DNA of 64,000 nt from Nitrobacteraceae bacterium AZCC 2146 (GCA_036924855.1 JBAGRP010000001.1:4588001-4652000), one strand, 5' to 3'. Numbered from the stretch's first letter, positions 41,257-53,195 are shown. Notes: generated by a model not told the origin, from the sequence alone. Numbers and translations: made by a program.

Positions 41257-44200
41257 GCGCGCTGCGCGAAATCCCGCCCGACGCACGCTCGAAGCAGGCG
41301 CGAGCGTCGGATCCGACCTCGTCGGTGTTCGTGTCAGCTAATGCCGGCTCCGGCAAGACCTATGTGCTGGTCAACCGCGTGATCCGGTTGCTGCTCGACG
41401 GCGTGCCGCCCGAGAAAATTCTTTGCGTCACCTTCACCAAGGCCGCCGCCGCCAACATGGCCGAGCGCGTCTTCACCACACTCGGCCACTGGGTAACGCT
41501 CGACGACGTCGCGCTCGATCAGGCGATCCGCAATGCCGGCATCGCGGCACCCAGCCCAAAGCTGCGAATGCGGGCGCGCGAATTGTTCGCCTGCGCGCTG
41601 GAGACGCCGGGCGGGCTGAAGGTGCAGACCATCCACGCGCTGTGCACGCGGCTGCTGCAGCAGTTTCCGTTCGAGGCCAATGTACCGGCGCGCTTCAGCG
41701 TGCTCGACGACCGCGACCAGAACGAGATGATGGAGCGTGCCTCCCTCGCCGTGCTGTTGCAGGCCGCTGCCGCGCCGGACAGCGCCGAAGGCCGCGCGCT
41801 GGCGATTGCCATGACATCAGCCGCCGACGTGACATTTCGCGATGTGGTGCGCGAAGCCAGCCTCAGCCGCGACCAGTTCCTGGCCTGGACCGAGCGCGCC
41901 GGCAGCGTCGAGGCGGCGATGGCGCAGCTGTCGAACGCGCTTGGCGTACAACCGAACGATTCGACCGAGGCCGTCGAACTCGAAATCGTCGATGGGCCAA
42001 ATCTGCCGCGCGAACGCTGGGAAGCTGCCATCTCGATTTTCGAGGCCGGCACCAGCAACGACGAGAAGCAGGCTATACGGCTGCGCGAGGCACTGTCGCT
42101 CAATGGCAGCGCACAGGTCGATGAATATCTCCGCGTGTTTTTCACCGACAAGATGGAGCCACGCAAGGCGCTGGCGACGAAGAAGATCAGCGACAGTCGC
42201 CCCGACCTCGTCAATGCCCTGAAGCGGGAATGCGACCGCGTCGCACCGCTGCTGGAGCGCCGCCGCGCCGTGGCGATGCGCGACCGCACGCAATCCTTGC
42301 TGGTGATCGCCACCGGCGTCGCCGCGAACTACCGTCGCGAGAAGCAGGAACGCGGGCTGCTCGACTATGACGACCTGATCGACAAGACGCTGGAGATGCT
42401 GGAGCGGGTGTCGTCGAGCTGGGTGCACTACAAGCTCGACCGCGGCGTCGATCACGTGCTGATCGACGAGGCTCAGGACACTAGCCCGCGGCAGTGGGAC
42501 ATCGTCACGCATCTGATCTCCGAATTCACCGCCGGCGAAGGCGCCCGCGACGGCGTCAAGCGCACCATTTTCGCCGTTGGCGACGAGAAGCAGTCGATCT
42601 TCTCGTTCCAGGGCGCCGCGCCGCGCGAATTCGACCTGCGACGCAAGTCGCTGCAGAGCCGGTTCGAGGATGCCGGGCAAAAATTCGATCCGGTGGCGTT
42701 CACCTATTCGTTCCGCTCGGGCAAGGCGATCCTGCAATCGGTCGATCACGTGTTTCGCGACGAGGCGATCTATCGCAGCATCCACGCCATCGAGAACGGC
42801 TATCCGATCCACGAGTCGCTGGCCGATGCCGGGCCGAGCCTGATCGACCTTTGGGAGCTGCAACAACCCGACGAACGCCAGGACATCGAGGGCTGGCGGG
42901 CGCCGTTCGACGCGGTGTCGGAGACTAGTCCCGAAGTGCGCCTCGCGCAGCGCGTCCAGGCCGAAATCAAGACGCTGATCGCGGACAATACCCAGACCGG
43001 CGCGATCGGCCGCCGCCGTGCGCTTCGCTATGGCGACGTGCTGGTGCTGGTGCGCCGCCGCGGCAAGGCGTTCGACGCCATCATTCAGGCGCTGAAGCAC
43101 GCCAGCATCCCGGTTGCTGGCGCCGATCGCCTCAAACTCACCGAGCACATCGCGATCATCGACCTGATGCATCTCGCCGATGCGCTGCTGCTGCCGCAGG
43201 ATGACCTAGCGCTGGCCGTCGCGCTGAAGAGCCCGCTGTTCGGCTTCGACGACGATGACCTGTTCAAGCTGGCCTGGCAGCGCAAGGGATCGTTGCGCGC
43301 GGCCCTGGACGAGCACGCCGCGGATGATGAAAAGCTCAAGAGCGCATTGAAGCGCCTTGAAGATTGCGAACGCCTGGTCTCCACCGTTACACCATTCGCG
43401 TTCTACGCTTGGCTGCTCGGCGGCGATCAGGGCCGCGCGCGGATTTTGCGGCGGCTTGGCCACGAGGCCAATGACGCGCTCGACGAGTTTCTCGAACTGG
43501 CGCTCGGCTATGAGCAGAAGGCGCCCGCGTCGCTGCAGGGTTTCGTCGCCTGGCTGCGCGCCGCCGATACCGAGGTGAAGCGCGACATGGAAATCACGCG
43601 CGACGAAGTCCGCGTCATGACCGTGCACGGCGCCAAGGGCCTGGAAGCGCCTGTCGTGTTCCTGGTCGACACCACTTCTTCACCGGCTGACACCCAGCGG
43701 CTCAACCTGATCCATCTGCCACAGGGCAATGCGGCACCACATTCGCCCGGCGTCGTGGTCTGGGCCGGCAGGAAGGCCGACGATCCGCCGGCGGTGGCCG
43801 ATGCCCGCGCCGGAATGATCCGCGAGACCGAGGACGAATATCGACGGCTGCTGTACGTCGCGATGACGCGCGCGGCCGATCGGCTGATTGTCGGCGGCTG
43901 CATGCCCGGCAATCGCAACGAGGTGCGGCCACTGTCGTGGTACGATCTGATCCTGAAGGGGCTCGAAGGTTCCGGGCTGCACATGCAGAACGTGCCGCCG
44001 CCGGATGGCGTGGTGAAACGCTATTCGCGGCTGGAGGATGCGCACCCCGAAGCCGGCGCTGCCGCGGCACCGGAAACGGCCGCCCCGCTCGTGCTCCCTC
44101 CCTGGCTGCGTAGGCCCCTGCCCGCCGAACCGCGTCGCGAAAGCTTTTTGCGCCCATCGGACCCCGCCGACGAAGAGGGCCATGGCCTCAAGCCCGGCGA

Positions 44201-44741
44201 ATCGGACGCGGATCGCAACCGCGCACGGCAGCGCGGCACGCTGGTGCATCGGCTGCTGCAGTCGCTGCCGGACATCGCGGCCGAGCGGCGAAGCCAGGCG
44301 GCAACGCGCTATCTCGCCCGCAACGCCGAGAAATGGACCGACGACGAACGCGCGGCGCTGGCCGCGCAGGTGCTGGCCCTAATCGAGCACGCCCGCTTTG
44401 CGCCGCTGTTTGCGCCGGGCAGCCGCGCCGAAGTCTCGATCGTCGGCCGGCTCAGGCGGCGCGGCCAGCCTGTGCTGGTGTCCGGCCAGATCGACCGGCT
44501 GGTGGTGACGCCATCAGAGGTCCTGATCGTCGACTACAAGACCAACCACGCCCCGCCGCGGACCCTGGCCGGGGCGCCCTCCGCCTATGTCCGCCAGCTG
44601 GCGCTGTATCATGCGGTGCTGACCAAGCTTTATCCGGACCGGCCGATCCGGGCTGCGCTGCTCTGGGCCGAAACCCCTGAAATGATGGAGATTTCGCCCG
44701 ATGCGCTGAACGCGCAGCTGGCCTCCATCATCTCGCCGTGA
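41253..44741 (+). CDS. addA: Double-strand break repair helicase AddA
   Basis: UvrD-type helicase and nuclease subunit of AddAB. The product has 1162 residues from the ATG at 41253. Motifs in order: Walker A SANAGSGKTYVLVNRVIRLL, Ia LCVTFTKAAAANMAERV, Walker B VDHVLIDEAQDTSPRQW, III TIFAVGDEKQSIFSFQGA, V VMTVHGAKGLEAPVVFLV, VI YVAMTRAADRLIVGG, and the C-terminal nuclease with GTLVHRLLQSLPD, ASVLIVDYKTN-like LIVDYKTNHAPP. Translationally coupled to addB. trxA follows after 98 bases. Confidence 0.96.
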   Translation: MSALREIPPDARSKQARASDPTSSVFVSANAGSGKTYVLVNRVIRLLLDGVPPEKILCVTFTKAAAANMAERVFTTLGHWVTLDDVALDQAIRNAGIAAPSPKLRMRARELFACALETPGGLKVQTIHALCTRLLQQFPFEANVPARFSVLDDRDQNEMMERASLAVLLQAAAAPDSAEGRALAIAMTSAADVTFRDVVREASLSRDQFLAWTERAGSVEAAMAQLSNALGVQPNDSTEAVELEIVDGPNLPRERWEAAISIFEAGTSNDEKQAIRLREALSLNGSAQVDEYLRVFFTDKMEPRKALATKKISDSRPDLVNALKRECDRVAPLLERRRAVAMRDRTQSLLVIATGVAANYRREKQERGLLDYDDLIDKTLEMLERVSSSWVHYKLDRGVDHVLIDEAQDTSPRQWDIVTHLISEFTAGEGARDGVKRTIFAVGDEKQSIFSFQGAAPREFDLRRKSLQSRFEDAGQKFDPVAFTYSFRSGKAILQSVDHVFRDEAIYRSIHAIENGYPIHESLADAGPSLIDLWELQQPDERQDIEGWRAPFDAVSETSPEVRLAQRVQAEIKTLIADNTQTGAIGRRRALRYGDVLVLVRRRGKAFDAIIQALKHASIPVAGADRLKLTEHIAIIDLMHLADALLLPQDDLALAVALKSPLFGFDDDDLFKLAWQRKGSLRAALDEHAADDEKLKSALKRLEDCERLVSTVTPFAFYAWLLGGDQGRARILRRLGHEANDALDEFLELALGYEQKAPASLQGFVAWLRAADTEVKRDMEITRDEVRVMTVHGAKGLEAPVVFLVDTTSSPADTQRLNLIHLPQGNAAPHSPGVVVWAGRKADDPPAVADARAGMIRETEDEYRRLLYVAMTRAADRLIVGGCMPGNRNEVRPLSWYDLILKGLEGSGLHMQNVPPPDGVVKRYSRLEDAHPEAGAAAAPETAAPLVLPPWLRRPLPAEPRRESFLRPSDPADEEGHGLKPGESDADRNRARQRGTLVHRLLQSLPDIAAERRSQAATRYLARNAEKWTDDERAALAAQVLALIEHARFAPLFAPGSRAEVSIVGRLRRRGQPVLVSGQIDRLVVTPSEVLIVDYKTNHAPPRTLAGAPSAYVRQLALYHAVLTKLYPDRPIRAALLWAETPEMMEISPDALNAQLASIISP

Positions 44742-44839
44742 GCAACCTTGACCCGGCAAGGGAGCGTTCATAGGTTGGATGCATCATACCAGCGCGATTC
44801 TTCTGACGCGCTCTCCAGACAACCAGAACGAGGGACACC

Positions 44840-45160
44840 ATGGCCGTAGGCAAGGTTTCAGACGCCGATTTCGATGCGGAAGTGCTCAAGGCGACCGGCC
44901 CTGTGGTTGTCGATTTCTGGGCTGAATGGTGCGGTCCCTGCCGCATGATCGGACCGGCGCTGGACGAGATTTCAAGCGCGATGGGCGACAAGGTCACCAT
45001 CCTGAAGCTCAACGTCGATGAAAACCCGAAGACCGCGTCGAAATACGGCGTGATGTCGATCCCCACCCTGATGATCTTCAAGGGCGGCGAAATGGCCTCG
45101 CGCCAGGTCGGCGCCGCGCCGAAGCAGAAGCTGCAGCAGTGGATCACCGCTGCGGTCTGA
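44840..45160 (+). CDS. trxA: Thioredoxin 1
   Basis: Cytoplasmic disulfide reductant for ribonucleotide reductase, peroxiredoxins and others. The product has 106 residues, the normal size, with the active site FWAEWCGPCRMI (C31 and C34) and the cis-Pro in YGVMSIPTLMIFKGG. A GAGGGA ribosome site precedes the ATG, and a terminator follows. Location after addA is common in alphaproteobacteria. Confidence 0.97.
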   Translation: MAVGKVSDADFDAEVLKATGPVVVDFWAEWCGPCRMIGPALDEISSAMGDKVTILKLNVDENPKTASKYGVMSIPTLMIFKGGEMASRQVGAAPKQKLQQWITAAV

Positions 45161-45186
45161 TCGCACTTTAATTGAATGATTTCGAC

Positions 45187-45215
45187 GGCCGGTGACGATG
45201 TCGCCGGCCATTTTT
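45187..45215 (+). terminator. Rho-independent terminator after trxA
   Basis: Ten-bp stem GGCCGGTGAC / GTCGCCGGCC (one G-T pair), loop GAT, then ATTTTT. It lies between trxA and the convergent metallophosphoesterase gene. Confidence 0.88.
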
Positions 45216-45222
45216 CTTTGCC

Positions 45223-45963
45223 TTATCTGATCCAGCCGGTGGCCAACGCGCTCGCCCATTCCAGCCGCTGGTTCTGCCGCGCCAGCGCGGCCATCGCCTC
45301 GTGATCATAGGGCACGTGGCGGAAGGTGACCTGCCAGCTACCGGAACGCCGTTCGAGAATGGCGTAGCAGGCATCCGGCGTTCCGGTTTCCAGGGTGTGC
45401 GGAAACGGCGTGACGTCGCGATAGCCCGGACAGCCGGCGCTGCCGGGATTGACGATCATCCGCCCATCGCGAAGCCTGACCGCGCGTGGAATGTGGGTGT
45501 GGGCGCAAAGAATCAGCGATTGCTCGATGCCTTTCGCTTTCTCTTCGATCGCTTCGATCGCGGCCATGTGCACCACACCTTCCGGCGTCACCGCTTCCAG
45601 CCAATAGGCGTTGTCATCGGATGGCGTCGCGTGACAGAGATAGACGCTATCGCGAAAGATCGCGTTGAACGGCAGCGATCGCAGCCAGTCCATATGCACG
45701 GCGTCGAGCTGGCTGTGCGCCAGACGGTCGGACGGCCACATGTCCTCGAGCTTGTAATCGACGATATAACGGTCGTGATTGCCGCGCACATTGGTGGCAT
45801 TGAGGCCCATCATGATGTCGACAGTGCGCCGCGCATCGAGCGCACCGCTCGCCATGTCGCCGAGATTGACGATGTCGTCGATGCCCTGGGCGCGGATATC
45901 AGCCAGCACGGCTTCCAGCGCGAGATAGTTGCCGTGCACATCGGCAATCGCAGCAAAGCGCAT
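45223..45963 (-). CDS. Metallophosphoesterase (YfcE/MJ0936-like)
   Basis: Product of 246 residues. The two-metal site is complete: ADVHGN at the N-terminus, LGDMASG, RGNHDRYIVD, CHATPSDD, and ILCAHTHIPRAV, followed by INPGSAGCPGYRDV-like VNPGSAGCPG. This family hydrolyses small phosphodiesters or diadenosine polyphosphates; the natural substrate is unknown. It lies 21 bases downstream of folC and is probably in the same transcript. Confidence 0.93.
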   Translation of the reverse strand: MRFAAIADVHGNYLALEAVLADIRAQGIDDIVNLGDMASGALDARRTVDIMMGLNATNVRGNHDRYIVDYKLEDMWPSDRLAHSQLDAVHMDWLRSLPFNAIFRDSVYLCHATPSDDNAYWLEAVTPEGVVHMAAIEAIEEKAKGIEQSLILCAHTHIPRAVRLRDGRMIVNPGSAGCPGYRDVTPFPHTLETGTPDACYAILERRSGSWQVTFRHVPYDHEAMAALARQNQRLEWASALATGWIR

Positions 45964-45984
45964 CGAAACTCCGGGGTGTTGGCT

Positions 45985-47316
45985 TTAAGTCGGCGGCGTG
46001 CCGTTTTCAGCGAGGACGTGGCCGGCGAGATACAGCGAGCCGGTAATCAGAATACGCGGCGGCACTTCATAGGCAAGCCGCGTCAACGATTCCAGCGCCG
46101 CGGCGACACTCGCCGACGTTTCCACCCGCATGCCGAGACCTCGCGCGGCATCCGCCAGCGCATCGGGCGCCATCGCTCCGGCGCGATCCGGGATTTTCAC
46201 CGCGATGATATGCCGCGTCAGGCCTGCAAAATTGGCGAGGAAGCCGGCGGCATCCTTATTGGCCATCATGCCGACGATCGCCACCAACGGCCGCGACACC
46301 CGCTCCTCGAGGTCGCCCAGCGCCGCCGCAACCACGCGGCCGCCATCCGCATTGTGGCCACCATCGAGCCAGATCTCGGAATTTTCAGGCGCCAGCGCCA
46401 CCAGCCTGCCCGACGTCAGCCGCTGCATCCGCGCCGGCCATTCGGCGCGCGCCACACCAGCCTCATAGGCGACCGCATCGATCTTGAACATGTCGAGCGC
46501 TCGCAACGTCGCAATCGCCAAGCCGGCATTGCCGAACTGATGCCGTCCGAACAGCCGCGGTGCCGCGAGGTCCATCAGCCCTCGATCGTCCTGATACACC
46601 AGACGTCCGCGCTCGACATTGACGTGCCACTCCTGCCCCGCGGAATGCACCGGCGCATGCAGCTTGCGTGCCTGCTGCTCGATCACCGCCGTGACTTCCG
46701 GCAATTGCTCGGCTGATATCACCGGCACCCTGCGCTTGATGATGCCTGCCTTCTCGGCCGCAATCTTCATCAGCGAGTCGCCAAGAAAGTCAGTATGGTC
46801 GATCCCGATCGGCGTGATGACACAGGCAAGGGGCGTATCGATCACATTCGTGGCGTCAAGCCTGCCACCAAGGCCGACTTCGAGCAGCACCACATCGGCC
46901 GGATGTTTGGCGAACAGAGTGAGCGCCGCCGCGGTCTCGATCTCGAACAGCGTGATCGGCTCGCCCTGATTGACGTTTTCACAATGTGCCAGCGTTGCCA
47001 GCAACTCATCGTCGCCGACCAGCACGCCACCAAGGCGAATGCTTTCGTTGATGCGAACAAGATGCGGCGAGGTGAAGGCGTGCACACGCAACCCTGCGGC
47101 CTCCAGGATCGCGCGCAGATAGGCGATCGTCGAGCCTTTGCCATTGGTGCCCGCGACGTGAATCACCGGCGGCAGCTTGCGTTCGGGATGATCGAGCTGC
47201 GCCAGCAGCCGCTGCATGCGGTCCAGCGAAAGATCAATGCTGTTCGGATGCCGCAACGACAACCGCGCCAGGATATCGCCGAGTGCGGGCGGCAATGGCG
47301 GCGCGGATGTACTCAC
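45985..47316 (-). CDS. folC: Bifunctional folylpolyglutamate/dihydrofolate synthase
   Basis: Adds glutamate to dihydropteroate and tetrahydrofolate. The product has 443 residues if translation starts at the GTG at 47316, which overlaps the accD stop (GTGA); a frame open further upstream lies inside accD. The P-loop is [19 protein letters not shown]. Further Mur-ligase family motifs are [43 protein letters not shown] and [12 protein letters not shown]. Coupled to accD. Confidence 0.95.
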   Translation of the reverse strand: MSTSAPPLPPALGDILARLSLRHPNSIDLSLDRMQRLLAQLDHPERKLPPVIHVAGTNGKGSTIAYLRAILEAAGLRVHAFTSPHLVRINESIRLGGVLVGDDELLATLAHCENVNQGEPITLFEIETAAALTLFAKHPADVVLLEVGLGGRLDATNVIDTPLACVITPIGIDHTDFLGDSLMKIAAEKAGIIKRRVPVISAEQLPEVTAVIEQQARKLHAPVHSAGQEWHVNVERGRLVYQDDRGLMDLAAPRLFGRHQFGNAGLAIATLRALDMFKIDAVAYEAGVARAEWPARMQRLTSGRLVALAPENSEIWLDGGHNADGGRVVAAALGDLEERVSRPLVAIVGMMANKDAAGFLANFAGLTRHIIAVKIPDRAGAMAPDALADAARGLGMRVETSASVAAALESLTRLAYEVPPRILITGSLYLAGHVLAENGTPPT

Positions 47317-48248
47317 GCGTGGGCGGCCGGCATCACGTCCGGGCTGACGACGATTTCGGCGGGAATGCTGATCGGCGCCGGCTTCAACGCGCTTTCGACC
47401 GCTGGCGATTTCGTCAGCAATCGGCACAGCCGCGCCAAGGTCGGCTTCAGATCGTGACGATGCACCACCATGTCGATCATGCCGTGCTCTTTGAGATATT
47501 CGGCGCGCTGAAAGCCTTCTGGCAGTTTCTCGCGGATGGTCTGCTCGATCACGCGGGCACCGGCAAAGCCGATCAGCGCGCCGGGCTCGGCGATCTGCAC
47601 ATCGCCGAGCATGGCGTAGGAGGCGGTAACGCCGCCGGTGGTCGGATTGGTCAGCACCACGATGTAGGGCTGCTTGGCTTCGCGCAGCATCTGTACCCCG
47701 ACGGTGGTGCGCGGCAACTGCATCAGCGACAGGATGCCTTCCTGCATCCGCGCACCGCCGGAGGCCGCGAATACGATGAAGGGCGATTTCTTTTCCACCG
47801 CCAGTTCAAGCCCGCGTACCAGCGCCTCGCCGGCGGCCATGCCGAGCGAGCCGCCCATGAAATCGAAATCCTGCACCGCGACGACGACGCCGGCGCCTTC
47901 CAGCTTGCCGTAGCCGACCTTGACCGAGTCGTTCATGCCGGTCTTGGCGCGCGCATCCTTGATGCGGTCGGCGTATTTTCGCTCGTCCCGAAACTTCAGC
48001 GGGTCGGCAATGACCTCGGGCAGCGCCACGTCGAACCAGGTCTCGTTGTCGAAGATCGACTTCAGCCGCGCCACCGCGCCCATGCGCATGTGATAGTTCG
48101 AGCCGGGAATCACGAACTGGTTCTGCTCGACGTCCTTGTAGAACACCAGCTGCCCGGTATCGGGGCACTTGATCCACAAATTCTCCGGGGTCTCGCGGCG
48201 CAGGATGCTGCGAATCTTCGGCCGGACGACGTTGGTAAGCCAGTTCAT
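47313..48248 (-). CDS. accD: Acetyl-CoA carboxylase carboxyltransferase subunit beta
   Basis: Carboxyltransferase half of acetyl-CoA carboxylase, the first step of fatty-acid synthesis. The product has 311 residues. The catalytic core is normal ([56 protein letters not shown]). The N-terminal zinc ribbon is degenerate: only C28 remains (WIKCPDTGQ); the other three cysteine positions hold T31, I47 and S50. I believe other Hyphomicrobiales AccD proteins share this. Start [14 protein letters not shown]. Coupled to folC; 104 bases downstream of trpA. Confidence 0.95.
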   Translation of the reverse strand: MNWLTNVVRPKIRSILRRETPENLWIKCPDTGQLVFYKDVEQNQFVIPGSNYHMRMGAVARLKSIFDNETWFDVALPEVIADPLKFRDERKYADRIKDARAKTGMNDSVKVGYGKLEGAGVVVAVQDFDFMGGSLGMAAGEALVRGLELAVEKKSPFIVFAASGGARMQEGILSLMQLPRTTVGVQMLREAKQPYIVVLTNPTTGGVTASYAMLGDVQIAEPGALIGFAGARVIEQTIREKLPEGFQRAEYLKEHGMIDMVVHRHDLKPTLARLCRLLTKSPAVESALKPAPISIPAEIVVSPDVMPAAHA

Positions 48249-48352
48249 GTTTTTCTCCGCGTCGCTGCTTTGGTGCGTCGCTCTCGTCTAGATATGGCGG
48301 CCCGGAGGAAAACCAGCAACCGCCGCCCGGGGCTATGCCCCGCAATTGTGGC

Positions 48353-49185
48353 TTATTCTGCGGCCTGCCTGGCCCCGCGCACGCCTTGCGCCAGCGACGC
48401 CACGAGATCGACAACGGCGCTGACCGTCTTGCCGGTCGCCCGGCCCTCGGCGTCGAGCGAGGCCCGGAGCGCATCGACCAGCGCCGAACCCACCACCGCG
48501 CCGTTGGCGTGCTGCGCGATATCATGCGCGGCTTCCGGCGTGCGGATGCCGAAGCCGACGCAGACCGGCAGGCTGGTGTGGCGCTTGATGCGGGCGACGG
48601 CCGCACCGACCTCAGTCGAATCCGCACTGCCGCTCCCGGTGATTCCGGTGATCGAAACGTAATACACGAAGCCCGAGGTGTTCGCGAGCACCGCCGGCAA
48701 CCGCTTGTCGTCGGTGGTCGGCGTCGCCAGCCGGATGAAATTCAGCCCCGCCTTCATCGCGGGAAGGCAAAGCTCGGTGTCTTCCTCGGGCGGCAGATCG
48801 ACGATGATCAGCCCATCGACCCCGGCGGCTTTCGCATCGACCAGGAACCGATCGACGCCGTAGATATAGATCGGATTGTAGTAACCCATCAGCACCAGCG
48901 GCGTGACGTTGTCGCCGGCACGAAAGGCGCGGACCATCTCGAGTGTCTTCTTCAGCGTGGTGCCGGCCTTCAACGCACGCAGGCCCGCGGCCTGGATCGC
49001 CGGGCCATCGGCCATTGGATCGGTGAACGGCATGCCGATCTCGATGATGTCGGCACCGGCCTTCGGTAACGCCTTGATGATCTCCAGCGAGGTCGCGAGA
49101 TCAGGATCGCCAGCCATCAAAAAAGTGACAAAGGCGGCGCGGCCTTCGGTCTTCAATTCGGCAAAGCGGTTGTCGATGCGGGTGG

Positions 49186-49189
<4 letters not shown>
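48353..49189 (-). CDS. trpA: Tryptophan synthase alpha chain
   Basis: Cleaves indole-3-glycerol phosphate and channels indole to the beta chain. The product has 278 residues. Active-site Glu and Asp lie in [20 protein letters not shown] and in the following barrel strands, with [11 protein letters not shown] and the phosphate-binding [13 protein letters not shown]. Its ATG overlaps the trpB stop by four bases. A small hairpin (CGGGGC-TAT-GCCCCG, 48328-48342) between trpA and accD has no T-run, so read-through to accD is possible. Confidence 0.97.
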
Positions 49190-50417
<1,228 letters not shown>

Positions 50418-50418
<1 letters not shown>

Positions 50419-51074
50419 CAGATCATCAACTCTTCGGTTGCGCGCGCGGCGCGGATAAAGGTGCGGATCATCTCGGGATCCTTGACGCCCGGTGCGCTTT
50501 CGACGCCGGAGGAAATATCGACGCCGCCGGCGCGCGTGACCCGCAGCGCTTCGGCGACGTTATTGGCATTGAGGCCGCCGGAAACCATGAACGGCAGTTT
50601 CAGATCGAGGCCTTCCAGCAGATGCCAGTCGAAGACGTCGCCGAGGCCGCCAGGACGCGTGGCGTCCTTCGGCGGCTTGGCGTCGAACAGGATGCGATCG
50701 CAAACCGCGGCATAGCCGGGCAATGCCGCGAGATCGGCTTTCGTTTCGATTGCGATCGCCTTCATCACCGGCAGGCCGAATTTCTGCTTGATGTCGCGGA
50801 TCCGCGCCACGGTTTCCTTGCCATGCAATTGCAGGATCTGCGGCTGCAGCGCGTCGATGCTGTTGGCGAGCAGCGCGTCATCGGCATCGACCGACAGCGC
50901 TACCTTGACGGCGCGGCTCTTGGCCTGCTTGCCGAGCTCCCGCGCGAGGTCGAGGCCGATGTGCCGCGGCGACGGCGGAAAGAACACAAAACCCACCATA
51001 TCCGCGCCAGCCGCCAGCGCCACGTCGAGCGTTTCTGGTGTGGACAGGCCGCAGATTTTGACGATCAGGGACAT
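50418..51074 (-). CDS. trpF: Phosphoribosylanthranilate isomerase
   Basis: Amadori rearrangement step of tryptophan synthesis. The product has 218 residues in a TIM barrel. The N-terminal catalytic Cys is in [31 protein letters not shown] is a signature, the catalytic Asp is in [11 protein letters not shown], and [14 protein letters not shown] binds phosphate. [15 protein letters not shown] closes the motif set. First gene of the trp unit; lapA lies 61 bases upstream. Confidence 0.97.
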
Positions 51075-51135
51075 GGCTCAAAAATGACCGCTGGCGAAAA
51101 TGTGAGATGGCAAAGGTGGTGCGACGGGCCGGGTT

Positions 51136-51534
51136 CTACAACGTCGCGCCGGACTTGTCTCGCTCGGAGGCGCCATAGCCGATCCCGGTCGGCATCGGCG
51201 CCGGGAGCCGCTGCGGCGCGTTCCGCGCGGCTGTGGCGGCATGAGCGCGCAGATCGGCCAGTTCCGTGCGGGCCTGCCGCGCATCGGCCTCGTGCAGCCT
51301 TGCGGCGCGGCGCCAGTGCCGCTGCCTGAACCAGCTCGCCATGCCGCCGGCGCCCACGCCCAGGATCGCCACCGCGATGATGACGGCGAACAGCGGCAGG
51401 GTGATGCCGACCGAGGGGTTAGCTGTATTGAACGGGTCGAAAGAGACCGTCACCAGATGCCGGTTGGCCACCGCAAAGACGATAAAAATGATCGCGAGGG
51501 GGATCAGCACCAGGCCGGAGAAAAATTTGCGCAT
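51136..51534 (-). CDS. LapA-domain membrane protein
   Basis: Product of 132 residues from the ATG at 51534 (MRKFFSGLVLIPLAIIFIVF), with a GAGAG ribosome site. Two membrane segments (about residues 5-24 and 45-65) are joined by a short loop with ANRHLVTVSFDP, the DUF1049/LapA signature, and followed by a charged cytoplasmic helix. LapA-like proteins help lipopolysaccharide homeostasis or assembly of a cell-envelope complex in enterobacteria; the role here is not proven. Lies between ihfB and trpF, as in many relatives. Confidence 0.85.
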   Translation of the reverse strand: MRKFFSGLVLIPLAIIFIVFAVANRHLVTVSFDPFNTANPSVGITLPLFAVIIAVAILGVGAGGMASWFRQRHWRRAARLHEADARQARTELADLRAHAATAARNAPQRLPAPMPTGIGYGASERDKSGATL

Positions 51535-51567
51535 CAACGTCTCTCGCGTGCAGGCGATGGGACCGGC

Positions 51568-51873
51568 TTACGCGCTGGCTTCGGGCGCCCCGGCCTCGCG
51601 GTTCAGCCGCTCGCGCATTTCCTTGCCGGTCTTGAAAAACGGTACGCTCTTCTGATCGACAGGCACATGGGCGCCGGTGCGCGGATTGCGGCCCGCACGC
51701 GCCGGACGGTGCTTCACCGAAAACGCGCCGAAGCCGCGCAGCTCGACACGGTCGCCCCGCGCCAGCGCCGCGACAATCTCATCGAGGATCGCGTTCACGA
51801 TGTTCTCCACGTCCCGCTGATAGAGGTGCGGGTTGTGCTCGGCGATGCGCTGAACGAGTTCGGATTTAATCAT
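51568..51873 (-). CDS. ihfB: Integration host factor subunit beta
   Basis: DNA-bending nucleoid protein that pairs with IhfA. The product has 101 residues: [20 protein letters not shown], the DNA-binding arm [19 protein letters not shown], and a typical core ([17 protein letters not shown]). The gene follows sppA and precedes lapA. Confidence 0.96.
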   Translation of the reverse strand: MIKSELVQRIAEHNPHLYQRDVENIVNAILDEIVAALARGDRVELRGFGAFSVKHRPARAGRNPRTGAHVPVDQKSVPFFKTGKEMRERLNREAGAPEASA

Positions 51874-52042
51874 CGAGATGCTGGACTCTGTACGGGAAGA
51901 TGCATTTCTGTGAAAAAGCCTTGAGCTGTCAAGACGCTAAATGAATTCGGGCCACTTCGAAAATGCGTGACAAATGCCCGGAAAAGATATTGCGCCCTTC
52001 CCCGCAGTGCGGAAACGAATGCTCTCAACCGGACTTATGAGT

Positions 52043-53023
52043 TCAGTTCGAGCCCGCCGGACGCCACAGTGCCAGCATGCCGTCGAGACCGAGGTGTTCC
52101 ATTGCCTGCGCCACGCCGGCCTGCTCGACCTGCCGCGCGATCGCGCCCAGACCCAGCGCATCAAGTGAGATCGACGCGGCCGCGCGCAGGAAGGTGAGGT
52201 CGCCGAACTTCGGTGCCAGCTTGAAATCGCGCACCGGCAGGTCGCTCTTGACCTTCTTCTCGGCAACCAGCCACGCCACCGCAGTCTTCTCGTCGCCGAG
52301 CTGATCAATCAGTTTGAGATCGGCCGCCTGACGGCCGGTAAAGACGCGACCATCGGCGACCTTCTCCAGCAGCGCGTCATCCATGCCGCGACGGGTCTGC
52401 ACCAGACCGCGAAACCAGGCGTAGGAATCCTTCACCAGCGAATCCAGCGCGGCACGGGCTTCCGGGCTGGTAGGCTCGAAGCCGTTGGGCGCCGCCTTCA
52501 GCGGCGAGGATTTCACTTCCTCGACCTGCACGCCAACGGTCTTCATCAACCCGCTGAAATTCGGAAACTGAAACAGCACGCCGATCGAACCGACCAGCGA
52601 ACTCTGCTGCGCAACGATATGGTCCGACGCCAGCGCCGCGATGTAACCGCCCGAAGCAGCGAGCCCCTCGACGACCACGACCATCGGCTTCTTGGCCTTC
52701 AGCCGCATCAGCGCGTCGTAGAGCTGTTCGGAGCCGGCGGTGGTACCGCCCGGCGAATTGATATGCACGACCACCGCGGCGGCCGACGACTTCTCCAGCC
52801 GTTCCAGCGCCTCGGTGCGATCGTTGTCGCTGCGGATCAACCCATCGATGTGAATGCGCGCGATCGAGCCCGAGGAGGCCAGTACGGAGGGGCCGGACCG
52901 CGTTGCCACCACGCCGACGGTGACCACGGCCACAATCCCCACCAGCACGGCGGTCACGCGCCAGAAGGTCAGCTTGCGGCGTATCCTGCGGCGATCGACG
53001 ATCACATCGGAATCAAGCGACAT
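52043..53023 (-). CDS. sppA: Signal peptide peptidase SppA (S49 family)
   Basis: Inner-membrane serine peptidase that degrades cleaved signal peptides. The product has 326 residues, with an N-terminal membrane anchor (LTFWRVTAVLVGIVAVVTVG). The nucleophile lies in VEGLAASGGYIAALASD and the general-base Lys in VKSSPLKAAPNGFEPTS. SLVGSIGVLFQFPN is a conserved block. It is the short, single-domain form of the enzyme. rpsA lies 213 bases upstream in transcription order, behind its own terminator. Confidence 0.94.
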   Translation of the reverse strand: MSLDSDVIVDRRRIRRKLTFWRVTAVLVGIVAVVTVGVVATRSGPSVLASSGSIARIHIDGLIRSDNDRTEALERLEKSSAAAVVVHINSPGGTTAGSEQLYDALMRLKAKKPMVVVVEGLAASGGYIAALASDHIVAQQSSLVGSIGVLFQFPNFSGLMKTVGVQVEEVKSSPLKAAPNGFEPTSPEARAALDSLVKDSYAWFRGLVQTRRGMDDALLEKVADGRVFTGRQAADLKLIDQLGDEKTAVAWLVAEKKVKSDLPVRDFKLAPKFGDLTFLRAAASISLDALGLGAIARQVEQAGVAQAMEHLGLDGMLALWRPAGSN

Positions 53024-53167
53024 CGGAACTCTCCCGGAAGGCCTTGGTCATAATCGCAAATGATGGACCGCACGGTGTTGCGTGCGCAGCATTGATTTCG
53101 CGTTACCGGATTACATCAATTGCGACGCAATATGAAGAAAACAAGGTCAAAGCCCAGGCGCCCTAAC

Positions 53168-53195
53168 AAAAAGGGCCCCGGCAAAACCGGGGCCC
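53168..53195 (-). terminator. Rho-independent terminator after rpsA
   Basis: Read on the minus strand: GGGCCCCGG, loop TTTTG, CCGGGGCCC, then TTTTT. A perfect 9-bp stem about 40 bases after the rpsA stop. Confidence 0.9.
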
